Source: Gonatopus flavifemur
Lineage: Eukaryota; Arthropoda; Insecta; Hymenoptera; Dryinidae
NCBI GenBank assembly: GCA_018340375.1
Contig: JAFFJZ010000002.1
Coordinates: 23,578,001 to 23,642,000 of the forward strand
DNA: 64,000 nucleotides
Reading direction: 5' to 3'
Under the pieces are notes generated by a model. That model was not told the DNA's origin, did not search any database, and was given only the letters and a program-made list of their open reading frames with translations. A program made the position numbers and the translations under genes. Shown here in pieces: positions 23,391 through 34,830 of the stretch. Numbering within the stretch: the first letter of the stretch is position 1; every line of letters begins with the position of its first letter.

Positions 23391-23630
23391 GTTGCCCGTG
23401 TGGAAAATTTTCCCGGGCTCAGACCTGGGCCAGGTTTATAATCCCTACTTGAAAAGTGGCCCCAACTTGGAATGTCACGCTTTTCAATCTGAGCCCCGTA
23501 ATGGTATCAAATATCCGAGCAAAACAATTGTAGCCAACTCGGAGCCTTTACGGGCCGTGGGTAAGCAACCTTGTATTGGATGCCTAAGATATAACCTTAC
23601 GGGACCAGGATTGATTTCCACACGAGTAAC
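23391..23630. repeat. GC-richer inverted-repeat element
   Basis: A 240-bp block clearly less A+T-rich than its flanks. The left end GTTGCCCGTGTGGAAAATTT resembles the reverse complement of the right end, GTTACTCGTGTGGAAATCAA, and the match continues for about 30 bases. The interior holds GGGCTCAGACCTGGGCC and ACGGGCCGTGGG. The open plus-strand frame across it has no recognisable product. Most likely a non-autonomous DNA element. Confidence 0.5.
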
Positions 23631-25653
23631 CTGATGATCATGCCAAAGTATCCAAAGTCAAAGTCGATCAAATGACTAGTTGATACTCTGCAGCACCACG
23701 CTTCATCATTATCACTATCGGTTCGCTCTATTTTCAAAAAGACACAGGTTGGTGTTGTTTTGCAAAATATCAACGACATTCAGAAGAATCATTGTTGATT
23801 CAAGGGAACATATATCAATGAAGTATATTCCAAATGTTAGTGCTAAAACTGAATAGTTTCGTTATTAATTATTATATCCAGGGGAAGGATTTTAGTAAAT
23901 TCACTCCGGATGTTCGTCACTTAATTTCTGGAGTGACAATATATTTCTGAGTATATTAATAAATTTTGTGTCTTTTCGTGTGATCCAGAAAGTCTTGGAA
24001 AACAAATTTCACGATCTCACGCCCATCTATTTGTTTGACGGTATCTAATAAACGTTCTACGAACGCTTATATTTTTGTTCTATATGAAATTTTTACCACA
24101 GCGACATCGTCGATTGATAGTGGTCCTACGTCAGATTTTGTTGAGATGGTTGTGAAATTGCACAGACAAAAAAAAACCCTTGCCACATGCAGAGTGCAAT
24201 TGGGGAATTAAATTGGCGACGGATATAGTTGGGAATAGGATTGCTACTGATCTTCTGACGTACATCGTGATATCGTAAAAATAATCGCCCTTCCTGTCGC
24301 TTGGTTTACAGGAAACTTATTTCCGTATGAGAGTGGGCCAGAAAAATAGGATTTTTTCCCTATTCCTCGCACGTGCCATTCCGATTACATTCTTCTAATT
24401 GCATAACAATTCAGGTTAAATTAGTTCTTTTTTTTTTAATATTCATCCTCACATAAAAAAATTGAAAACAAAAATAGAAGCTCCGGATTCTCATCGATAG
24501 ATTCATCTGGAAGTCAAAGTAAAAAAAAGTCGAACCTCTTGATTCTTCAAGAAGAGATTCAAAAAACAGTGACCACCGTCATACCACATTCGACGAATCC
24601 CAAGTTCGGGAGAATTTTTCCATAATAAAATCATTAATTTCTCTACCCCAACAGATGAATGATGTTATTCTCCAGGTGCCAGAACACATACATCTTTTAT
24701 TTTTCCTACCCCTAACTATCTACCTACCTACCTTTCTAGCTACCTACCTACCTACCTACTTACGTGGTACAGGTTCTATTACACGTTACCCACCAAACAC
24801 GTGAGTGTCCTCGAGTAGACCGCCGGTATTCCATTGAGATTCAAATAGCCGACGATACAGAAAAAGAAAGAAAATCCATGTCCTTTTTCGCGCGCCACGA
24901 CATATCTTTTTGAAAAGGCGGGAGAACAATCCTGAGACACCCTAATTTCGCTCAATAGAAAAACAAACTTGAAATCTCAAACGCAAATTCAATCTTCCTT
25001 ACGTTGAATCTTGGTTTTGTTCGTAAGTGCGAGTATTATCATTATCATCCTCCTCATCATCATCATCATTATGGTCAACCGCGACAAAATAAAAGCTTAT
25101 ATATTGCGTGACAATGGTTCTGCTCTCTACATACGTACAAATAAACGAATTATCACATGACTGCAATCACACTAGTGACACTAATGAATATATTTCCATA
25201 ATAGAGTGCTTGACCGTATAATTATAACACATGGTTTTTATACTCCAACAGCATCTAGACGAATGTGAAAATGTGTTTACGTACGTGTCCGTAATTTATG
25301 TATGATGATCTTTGATATGATCCTTTTTTTTTCATTTTCCCCACTTAGCTTGAAGGTTTATGCGTTTCTATTTCATACGTCATTTTCCATTTTCCTTGCG
25401 TTGAATTCGGAGAAAACAAGCTCGCGTCAATACTTATATTCATTTCCAATTGAATCAATTCAAAATTATATTTTTCTGACGGAGAGATGATTTTTTCCCC
25501 CCCACTGATACTATTGTATAGAGAAGTACTTGAAATTTCTACGAAAAGTTATGAGGTAGAAAATACGCACGTTCTTGGATAAATATCAGAGTTGAATTCG
25601 ATGTTTCTGTACATTGTAATCTAGTGATAAAATTTAAATTCGATTCAATGGAA
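23631..25653. other. Non-coding stretch with CTAC microsatellite and GC-richer island
   Basis: A (CTAC)n run lies at 24717-24763. Around it, about 24060-24420 and 24690-25000, the sequence is more GC- and CpG-rich (GTAGACCGCCGGTATTCC, TCGCGCGCCACGAC) and could be a conserved regulatory island. A fragment at 23835-23880 (TTAGTGCTAAAACTGAATAG) resembles the 30-bp tandem repeat unit. No exon was seen. Confidence 0.3.
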
Positions 25654-26312
25654 TTAAGGGGAGGTTGTCATCCCAAAATAAGGTGATTTTCTCGAATTTT
25701 TTTCTCGTGGAAGGAAGTAAATAATGAACTCGGGGGTTTTCACACTTGTTAATTTAGTCTTTATGGATATATAAAAATTTGTTTCAGTGAAAAATAATGC
25801 CATGGGAATTATTGATACGTGTTGAAACATAACCACTTGAAAAAACACAGTGATCAATCGGGCGCCACTAGAGAGCACTTACAAAAATTATCAGAAATCA
25901 AAAATCCAAAAATTTTTATGAAATATATTGTATTTGTTGGAGGTTGTACCAATAAAAAGGAAGAAAAGTTCAAAATTGAAAAAATGACAGACATGCGAAC
26001 TTTTGGTAGCGTTTTTTCACCTTCTTTTTGCTCTTTAAAGTGCTATGAAAAGAGAAAAAAAAAGGCAAATGTCATCTCCATTTAGATTCATCCTCCAATA
26101 AATTCGATCAGCTTTAAAATAAAAAAAAAAAACAGAGCGATCCGTTCAGTAGTTTTTGAGATATCGTGGAGCCAAATTTGAAAAACATGGTTTAACTTGA
26201 GGAAATTTTTTTCATGTACTTTAAGACCCATTCAATGAGTTTCAAATAACTCGAGTTCTTAATTTACTTCCTTTTTAAGAAAAACAATTCGAGCAAATCA
26301 CCTTCAACTCAT
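25654..26312. repeat. Repeat family F, copy 1 (long MITE-like)
   Basis: The left end is TTAAGGGGAGGTTGTCATCC. About 25 bp in, AGGTGATTTTCTCGAATTTT, GGAAGTAAAT and GAACTC are mirrored at the right end by GAGTTCTTAATTTACTTCC and AATTCGAGCAAATCACCT. The body shares many words with 30838-31437 in the same order, for example ATGGAATATATT versus ATGAAATATATT, GGACATGC versus AGACATGC, and CAGTAGTTTTTGAGATATCG versus CAGTAGTTTCTGAGATATCG. It is non-coding. Size and inverted ends fit a long non-autonomous DNA element. Confidence 0.65.
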
Positions 26313-27937
26313 TTTTCTAGAATTTTATTTATAGAATAATATTTGAAGAATGAATTATTAAAAAAAAAAAACAATGATACATGATTCAACAATATAAATA
26401 CTGATTCTATACTTCCCAGAAGAATAATCCATAGGGGTAGGGAACAAGAAAATCCTTAACAATCATCATCATCTTCATCTTCTTTGTCTAGGTGAAAAAT
26501 TCATGCGAGCGTATCGCACCATTATCCACGCACGGTCTTTCTTTTTTGTCTGTTGGATTCTTCTCAGTCGAAAAAACAAGTACCCACCGACAATGAAGAC
26601 GATTTAAATAATCCGCGGTATGCAAATGACAGTGAGATTCTCACGGGAGACACCTCCTAGTGCCTACTTACTGCACTATTACTATAACTCTTACGACTGA
26701 GCTTAAAAGGTGGTCTTTTGGGATCGATTGGTGGGGATAAGGACAGCGGTGGTAGAAAAAAGGAAGAAAGAAAAGAAGCAGACCCAAGACAATCGGGTCA
26801 TCTGCATACGTACAGTGCTGCACATACGGGCGCTTTGTTTCTCTTCCTCTCTTTTTTTGCCGAATACAAGGGTTGGTAAGAATCACCCCTTCTCTTAAGT
26901 CTCTCGTATGGAGAGACAACGATTATAGAACACAGGGTGTCATCATAAATTTACTCTCCGCTTCTTCCCGACTTACCTGTGTGAGAGAGCCTCCGCGAAC
27001 GACATCAGGATTTATTTAATGAAAAAAGAAAATATATATATATATATTCAAGTATTATTTGTTTATGGTGATGATTTGGGGATCTTCGCAGTACTATTAT
27101 CATCGCTATGAAAGAAATATCCAATACCCTACAGCTGTATTTGCTACTGCATCATCGCAACTCACATCTGTTAGGGAAATATCAACCAGGCAGAATTCAT
27201 GTAATTATTTTTGATAATTTTTAGTTGCTGAAGTGAAAATTCACTCGGTTTATTCGTTTATTTGGAAGCCTCTTGAGCCCCTGATGTTGTTTGTTAAACT
27301 TTGATCCTTAGCTTCCTCAGTTTTTTCTCACGTGTTTTTCGAAAGAGCAGACGCGTAACAACTTTTTTGGGAGCTTTTTTGTTGTGATCTCTTGACAAAA
27401 AATTCTCATTGAATTACCATCGCTTTTGGGTTTGACGAGCTTCCCACTTAGTTTCCAGACAGTTTTTTTCCCCCATTGCTGTTTGGTTGAGGATTGCTCA
27501 ATTAGGGATACACAAACATTTTGCCCACAAAGAGTACTGGTATGAAATAACAAGTGAATTACAAAAACTGAATGGAAAAAAATTGATTTTAAATCTCAAA
27601 AACAGGTTCACAGAATTATTGTTTTTTTTTATGTTATTCGTAAGAAACGTAGTGTCACTAAATTTGGGTTTAAGAGTTCTATATTGCTTGTTTCACATGA
27701 ACATTTTCCGCTGTGTAGATATTTTTCTTAATTATTAATTCAAGAATAAGCTTCAACGGAAAAAATGTTTTGTTGAAGCAACAAAATATTCTGATTAATA
27801 TGTGAACACAGCCAGAATCTTTTGTCACTCTACTGAAGTTTTTGTTGGTCCAAAACACAACACATTTTTGAGAAATTTGTTGAATTACCTCATTTTGTAG
27901 ATTCATAGAACAGTATATTTTCAATTACCCTTTATTG
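26313..27937. other. Non-coding stretch with a GC-richer island
   Basis: The block 26470-27000 is CpG-containing and partly conserved-looking (CATGCGAGCGTATCGCACC, TCCACGCACGGTC). On the minus strand CACACAG|GTAAGTCGGG at 26977 is a perfect donor-like site, but no open block precedes it. A (TA)n run lies near 27033-27048. No gene is supported. Confidence 0.3.
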
Positions 27938-28155
27938 TACAGTAAAAAATTTCTATATATTTATGTGAAGTAATTAACACATACATGCGTTAGGAATTTT
28001 CTGAACTCGACCGGGAATTTGGAAAGGAGTTGGGTATTTTAACATAAATTTGTGGAAAATTTCATATAAATGTATCGGAAATGTATTTCCCAATCAGTGA
28101 TTGGAATTTTCCGGTTGATATATATCGAGAAATTTCGATTATTTTTTACAGTGTA
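27938..28155. repeat. MITE family D, copy 4
   Basis: A 218-bp copy with ends TACAGTAAAAAATTTCTATA and ATTTTTTACAGTGTA. It contains GTAATTAACACATACATGCG, TTAGGAATTTTC and GGAATTTTCCGGTTG. It is a second empty site for the 107-bp insertion in copy 2. Confidence 0.7.
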
Positions 28156-30837
28156 ATTGCAATTCTAAAAAATGTCACATTACTCCCGATGACTTTTCAG
28201 ATTTTTCGACATTTTTAAAAGTTACAAAACGGTTCCAATGTTTTGAGAAAGGATACGCTTTGATTGAAAAAATTGATCACAATTTTCGCTATCAATGATT
28301 TTCAATCTACTCGATCATCGACGAGAAACAGAGAGTTGAATGTGATTTTTCCCATTTGTAATCCATGAATCATCGCTATTTTAGATATAATATATTCTTT
28401 TTTACTTCTAACGCAGGAACCCTAAATTTTGCGTAATTGGCTCATTCTTAATCGCTTAGCAATGTTGCTTGATGTATACAATAAAACCAAACACTTGTAT
28501 CACAATTGAAATAACTTGTATAGTTGTGAAGTTAAAAACACAAAATCCTTGAGAGAAACATCAAGGGGTTTCTCAAGGATACGTCAATGAATGATAACAG
28601 AATGGTTTTGTACGAAAAATAATCCCTCATTTTTTTATCCACAATAGTATTTGAAAAGAACATTAAATATAGATCGTACACTTGTTTATTAATCTCAAAA
28701 ATTGTTACTAAAGAGTCATCAAATCGTCCTTTTCATCCCCATAAACGCTACTTGAATTGGAAAAAAGAAAAAAAAAAGAAAGAAACTGCAAAATTCCACC
28801 TCGAAAATTACTCCTCGACAATCAACGATCAAGTCACACTTGGTGCGCTTTATATCCGACTTACAACAAGGTGATTGTAGTAGTTCGCGTGAGAGTCCTT
28901 GGCCTTGGGTGGTTTCTACCCCTGAAGGAGATTATGTAAAGAAGAAGGAGAAGAAGAAGAAGAAGAGGAGTTTTTCGCTCATCTTCCCTTTTCCTCTATT
29001 CTCCTCTCTAACCTTTCTCTCTTTTTCTCTTTTAATCCCCTTACTCGCTCGCTAGCTACGGCAAGGCGAACGAAAATTAAAATAATAGCACTCTTTCTTA
29101 TACACGCGCGTCCACATGCACACAAATACATGTACACGCTCACTTCTTTAGCCCCTCGTTCGATTCAACTTGGGGCTATTTTTTTCCGCCGTCGATCGAC
29201 ATTTTTTTTTCTCCAACTCTTTTCTTTTCTCTTTTCTCTCCTCGGTACGAAATGCAAATTGTGCAACGGCATTTTTGTCTCTCCATAACGTGAGACAAAA
29301 AAAATTTTCAGAGAAAGAATTGAAACGGACGATTCATTGTCTAGAAACAGTCGCACGCAGACCGATAGGGGTGCGGAGTAAAAAAAAAAGAAGGGCCATA
29401 TTATATTCTCCTCTTCGTGTAACGAAGGAGAAGAACCTGTTGTGCGAAATACGTGTATATTTTTTTTTTTTTATTTTATTTCATTCTATTTTCATCTCAT
29501 CCACGGATTGGCGGCTAATGAAGTTTTTGTATTCGGCAACGATTTTCATCCCGGTGGGGAGAAATTTCGTTACATCGGTAAAAATCATCGATGCCGATGG
29601 TGGTTTGCTGTGTATATTGAAATGGTAGGCGAAATAATTCGCTGTTTGGGCGAATAGGGAGAGTGGTGTGAAAATAAAGTGCGAATAAAGTTGATCTTGT
29701 GAAATTGTAAGAGAAAATGGAAAAATCAAGTTGAGAGAATCTGCAAAATACGTAACATACGAATGGATATCTTCACGATGACTACAAAGCTTTTTGAAAG
29801 AGAATCCAGGAGAGATGCTTTGCATCTTCGCTCACAGAAAGCGAAAAGAGGGACGACGTACACGGGACCCTTTGAATAAAAAAATTACCCTAAAGAGTGG
29901 CTCTAAGCGTTTTAAGGGATTACGGTCGGGCAGGCGTAAAAAAGCCTGGAAAAAAGGGGTTGACCACCCGCTGGGCGAAAAACCGAGGACAGATTACAAC
30001 CTCCATGAACGCGTTTTACAAGATAAATGTACGATGTTCCTTCTTCCTTTGCCTTGTATCTGTTATTTCGCACATAAGCTATCTTTTATCTTCTTTTATT
30101 CTCCTCCTTTTTCTGGTTAAGTTGCATTCGAACGTCATGACAATGATGCAATATCTTTTTAATATACTATGAGCTTTCCATTGTTGTGATGAAAAAAGAA
30201 GGAGAGTTTTAGAAGTTTTTACAATTGTAGTTAACGTTTGTTTTTTGAATTTTGTTATTTGGATTAAAATTTTTGTCATACAATTACTATTCTGAATTCA
30301 ATCAATATGATGAGCTTTCACACACAATTGAATGGTAATTTGTATTATTCATAGCAATTGAGTACCACAAATGTTTTGACAAAAATCAACAGCGATATTT
30401 TATAAATTCACATCCGAATCACGCAAGAGAAGGGAAAAATGAGTGTTCGATCGTTTTGTAAATTGAGCTTGATAAATTCAGTTATTAACACAATTGTCTC
30501 AATGCATGGAAGTATTTTGTGGCTTCAAGATCGATTTTTCAAATCGCATTCATTTTTTTTCCTTTTTATATTCGAATAGTGGTTATTAGGAACAAGGGAA
30601 TTTCAAAAATGTATGTTCGTGACAGAAGAACATATATTTCTTTCAGCGTTCGTCTGATAGCGATGTTTGTATTATTCACCTTTATTACAACATTATTGTA
30701 ATGCGGGGATTGGTTGTGTTAGTGGAAATTGAGATATCATATTACTAAGGAAATAGTTGTTTTATACGTCCTCAGATAGGGGCTGTGAATGAAATTCGCG
30801 TCAAAGATCAAAGAGATAAGAAATTTGGATCTGTTCT
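28156..30837. other. Non-coding stretch with pyrimidine/purine-rich island
   Basis: A short perfect stem is visible at 28545-28580. From about 28750 to 30060 the sequence is GA- or CT-rich with CpG words and AAG/GAA triplet runs, which yields low-complexity frames on both strands (for example 29170-29628). None has a recognisable domain or paired splice sites. This may be a regulatory island or contain untranslated exons. Confidence 0.3.
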
Positions 30838-31437
30838 AAAGGGAGGTTCTCATCTAGCGACCAAAAAATAAGGTGAACTTGACGAATTTTTTTTTCTGAT
30901 TGTCTGAAAACAAGGTATTCAAAAGAGGGCGGCATTATAGCACTTGTGAATATTATTTAAGATAAAAAAAACCAACAATTTTCATGGAATATATTACATC
31001 GTGGTTGGAGCTTGAACCAATAAAACTAGCGAAAAGCCAAAAATTGAAAAAATAGCGGACATGCTGATTTTAGTTCCGTATTTTTCCGTTTTTTTCGCTC
31101 TTTGAAGTGCTGTAAAAAGAAAAATAATAATGAATATCATCAGTTTTTAGATTCAGGCTCCAGTAAATTTAAATTCCTTTAAAATAAAAAGTAAAAACGT
31201 AGCGATATATTCAGTAGTTTCTGAGATATCGTGCTCTGTTGGAAAGTTATGGTTTCGAGAAAAAAATTTCGGGATACGAATTCTTTAGTTTGAAAAAATT
31301 GTTTTCATGTACCTTAACACCCATTGAATAAGTGAAGTTCAAGTTTCATTCAATAACTCAAGTTAATTTACTTCCTTCGTAAACAAAAATATTCGAGGAA
31401 ATCATCTTGTTACGGAATTCGCTTGATGAAAATCTTC
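30838..31437. repeat. Repeat family F, copy 2
   Basis: Begins AAAGGGAGGTTCTCATCTAG and runs through the same ordered words as copy 1, including GGAATATATTACATCGTGGT, CAGTAGTTTCTGAGATATCG and, near the far end, TTAATTTACTTCCTTCGTAA and TATTCGAGGAAATCATCTTG. The last two are the inverted partners of the left end, as in copy 1. Confidence 0.6.
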
Positions 31438-31439
31438 CC

Positions 31440-31521
31440 TTAAGGGGATACTAGCGCCAGAATTTTAGCCAAATCTTAAACGAAAAATTTGGCTAATGTC
31501 CCGGCTCGAGTATCTCCTTAA
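31440..31521. repeat. 82-bp TTAA-flanked MITE
   Basis: TTAA at 31440-31443 and 31518-31521 bracket inverted ends GGGGATACTAGCGCC and CCGGCTCGAGTATCTCC. The centre is itself palindromic (TAGCCAAAT facing ATTTGGCTA). TTAA target duplication is the mark of piggyBac-type elements; this would be a minimal non-autonomous derivative. Confidence 0.6.
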
Positions 31522-33287
31522 TCTTATAATTATTGAATCAACTCCAGACTCTATGCAAAGTCTATTTTTTGTAGTACCATTTTGATATTTTGAATAAAAT
31601 TCCTGGAAAAATTCATTCTTGCAGAACGACATTTATTCTTCTGGCTTTGGAAGTATCGAACACGAAAAAAGAGCAAATAACCTGTAAATTAAATCCATTC
31701 CCTGTGTACAGCTGAGAGCTGAAACATTATGAGTAATTATTCAACGAAGTGTTCCATGTTCCATAATAGAATTATAAAAAATGATTATCAACTTTACAGA
31801 AAAAAGTTGGATAATACACAAAGTAATATAGAGATATAAATGAATGAAATTATTAGTCTGGAACTTGATGCACTAGTTTTGAAATTCATCTCTACAATAC
31901 GCTTAATTACATCCTCATCCGATTGAAGGTATGAATGAATATAAAAGGCATTATCAACAGAATTGAAAGATTTGCATGCTTCGATCGAAGAGTTTGAGGT
32001 GCAATAATTTTGCATCTCTTTGGAACATATAAAATAAAGAAGGAAGGGTCGATGGTTAAGGTGTGAAAGATAGAACGAGGGGAGAGTTACCCGACTCTAA
32101 GGAGAAATCATTGCAGAAAAACCCTTTTTTTCTGCGCGAATGAGCACGAGCGCGTGAACGACTGTATATGCTACTGCCGCCGTATACATGGGGGGTAAGG
32201 GTCGAACCTCGGCCGATAATACGGGGAAAGAGGGCCCAATAACTCTACTGCGGGTCCAAATGTTGTGACACCGGCGAAGGAATAGAAAAGAGAAAAGGAA
32301 GGACGAAAAGAAGAGCCCATGTTTTATGTCTTTCCTTTCCTTTTTGTCTCTGTTTCGAACGATACCGTACATAAGTGTGAACGGTGAATGGAAAAGAAAA
32401 GTGTCAAGTGGAAAATTCGTTCACAGCGGGGGCGCGTGTTGGTTTCATTCTTTTCTTTTCAAAAAAAGCATGAATGATAGTTCAATGTATTGACTTGTTT
32501 TGGTGATGTATTACCTCTGTCATCGAATACTTTTGTTCTTCTGAAATTTGATCTACGACATCAGCGTTTCGTATCTCACTTCGTAACATCGGTTAACTAC
32601 TATCTGCAGTGAAAGAAAGTCGAAAAAATTGCATGTAACTTCCCTGTATCCGTCGATGACGTGTACGTTTTTCCCAAGAGTTCAACTTTGGGAATTTCAT
32701 GGCGATAGATTTTGTGTTGAATATTGCGAGATCGTAGCGATTACAATTTTAGGTTTCCTAATCGCATATGAAGAATTCGTTCAAGTTTTTCTGTGTACTT
32801 TATCAACAATATTTTGTGCATTTTATCAGAAGGTTCGAGGGAAATTGCTTGATACCCAATAAATATGTATGCAGTCATAAAATACATAAGAAAGATATTC
32901 CTAAAACATTCCTTGCAGACGTTATGACATGAAATTAATTTCATAAAATGAAAGAATATAAATAATCATCGAATTTTGAATAGCCGGAAATTTGATTGAA
33001 AACTCGCCAAATTTGAAGTCATTGAATTTTTAACAATTTAAGATTAAGATTATTAATGTTCATGATTGAGAGAAAGAGAAAAACATATATTTAAAGAAAT
33101 TTGCATTCATCTTTTCAAGTGAATTCAATTTATTCCTAATATTTTTTGAAATAATTTAGTTTCTGAATTGTAACTGAAATGTTCCAGGTCAAATTGACAT
33201 TCCAAATTGGAGGATTGATTTTCAAAATTGAATTGATATTTATATTTTTTTCAATTCACTATCAACTAAAGTTGAAAATAAAATTAA
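31522..33287. other. Non-coding stretch with one CpG-rich island
   Basis: The block at 32040-32460 is clearly GC-richer (CGAGCGCGTGAACGACTG, CTGCCGCCGTATACATGGGG, GGGGGCGCGTG). No start codon or splice-bounded frame of coding character is visible. It is a candidate promoter or enhancer. The rest is plain A+T-rich sequence. Confidence 0.3.
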
Positions 33288-34002
33288 ATCTGCCTTGAAT
33301 TTCTTAAGAGCATTATGAAATTTTTCACATGAATAGTTCATTAAATTCCATAATAGAATATTGAATTCTATAATATAATTTCTAATGTTGAGAATTGTCT
33401 TTTTAATATTATTGACGTAGTTGTAAAATTTAAGAAATAATTGAGACATGTTAATTACGAGTTTTTGAATTTCATCAATAATATTGAATTGAAGAACTAT
33501 TATTGAATCCAATATGAAAACATGATATTTCATCACAAATTTTCAATTTAATTTGAAAATTTTGTCCAACATTTGATTGGTAATTTTACTAATATAAAAC
33601 AATGAAATGAATAATTCCAATATGAACTAAAACTGAATGTTGTGAAAAAATCGGCCTCGAATTTCAGAAGAGCATTGTGAAATTTTTCACATCAATAGTT
33701 TATTAAATTCCATATTAAAACAATGAATGAAATAATGAAATTTCTAATGTTGAGAATTTTCTTTTCAATATTATTGACGTAGTTGTAGAATTTCAGAAAT
33801 AATTGGGACATTTTAATGATGAGTTCCTGAATTTCATCAATAATGTTGAATTAAAAAACTATTCATAAATTTGATATGTAAACATGATATTTCATGAGAA
33901 ATTTTTAATTGAATTTCAGAATCTTTCCCAACATTCAGTTGGTAATTTTATCAATATAAAACATCGAAATGCATAATTCAAATATCAACTAAAACTAAAT
34001 TT
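33288..34002. repeat. Tandem duplication of an A+T-rich unit (about 360 bp)
   Basis: Unit 1 (33288-33650) and unit 2 (33651-34002) run in the same direction. Shared words in order include GAATTTC..AAGAGCATT, GAAATTTTTCACAT, TTCTAATGTTGAGAATT, AATATTATTGACGTAGTTGT, GAATTTCATCAATAAT and TTGGTAATTTTA. Both units end in AACTAAAACTRAAT. Divergence is moderate. No terminal inverted repeats or coding capacity are seen. A third, more diverged copy follows at about 34340. Confidence 0.7.
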
Positions 34003-34339
34003 CAACTAAAATTAATAATTATATAATTTACTTGAACTCAAATTGATGATTCGACTGATAAATAATGTTCAAACCACCTGTAAAAATATTACATAATTAT
34101 TTGAAAATCAATTTATATGAATTTGAAATCGATACTAATAGACCATGAATACAAGTTCGATTTATTATTTCCAAGTATAATGTGATAATTTATTACATTA
34201 ACATGTATTAGAGTATCAATTAATTGTTTATATATTATGTATCATGTGCAACGTCAATAGCCCTCGCAGTTACGTTGAATTGAGTAGGATTTCGGATCGA
34301 TCAACTAATTGTTAATTAATAATGTAACGTCAATCTTCA
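34003..34339. other. A+T-rich non-coding stretch
   Basis: No feature is seen apart from a short CpG-containing patch at 34250-34300. Confidence 0.25.
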
Positions 34340-34629
34340 CTGTGAAGTTTTTTTACACGAACAGTTTATTAAATTCCATTATGAAATATTGGATTCAATA
34401 ATATAATTTGTCATGTTGAGGTTTTTCTCTCATGATGTTGAGAATCTTTTTTTTAATTCGATTAAAAAATATTTTTACGAAATTTAATGAATAATTGTTA
34501 TATTTTAGTGGGAAATTTGAAAATTGTATCATTAATATTAAATTTGAGAACAATGATACAATTGTTAATGTGGAAATATGAGATTCCATAAAGAAATCCA
34601 TATTATATTCGATAATTTCTCCAACAGTG
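34340..34629. repeat. Diverged third copy of the 360-bp A+T-rich unit
   Basis: Shares GAAGTTTTTTTACACGAACA, GTTTATTAAATTCCATTATG, TTCAATAATATAATTTGTCA and GATGTTGAGAATC with the units at 33288-34002, in the same order and orientation. Later parts are degraded. A further partial copy lies at 62100-62300. Confidence 0.5.
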
Positions 34630-34830
34630 TAAGTATTAAACCAAAACTAAAATTAATAATTTTATTATGAATATTTAATACTGAAATTAATCATTTTATT
34701 ATCAATACTTGACACTAAAGTTAATAATTTCATCATAAAAAAAAAGTAAAATCAATGATTCGAATGACAAAAAATACTAAAACTAGTAATTTTATTGATA
34801 GACAACACTGAAATTAATAATTGCATCCAC
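34630..34830. repeat. Degenerate A+T-rich tandem repeat, locus 3
   Basis: About six consecutive diverged units of 28-34 bp, built on ACTAAAATTAATAATTTTAT plus TATGAATATTTAAT. Each unit begins ACTRAA or a close variant. This is the clearest of the three loci for reading the period. Confidence 0.6.

Noticed and set aside
23305..23634. 109-codon frame over a GC-richer block
   Set aside because: The block has its own inverted ends (23391-23630), so a mobile element explains it better than a gene.
26977..27100. Minus-strand exon ending at a perfect donor (CAG|GTAAGT)
   Set aside because: No open or conserved-looking block precedes the donor; a single eight-base match is expected by chance in 64 kb.
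34630..34830. CRISPR-like array
   Set aside because: The repeats are degenerate, A+T-rich and contiguous without unique spacers, in a eukaryotic context.
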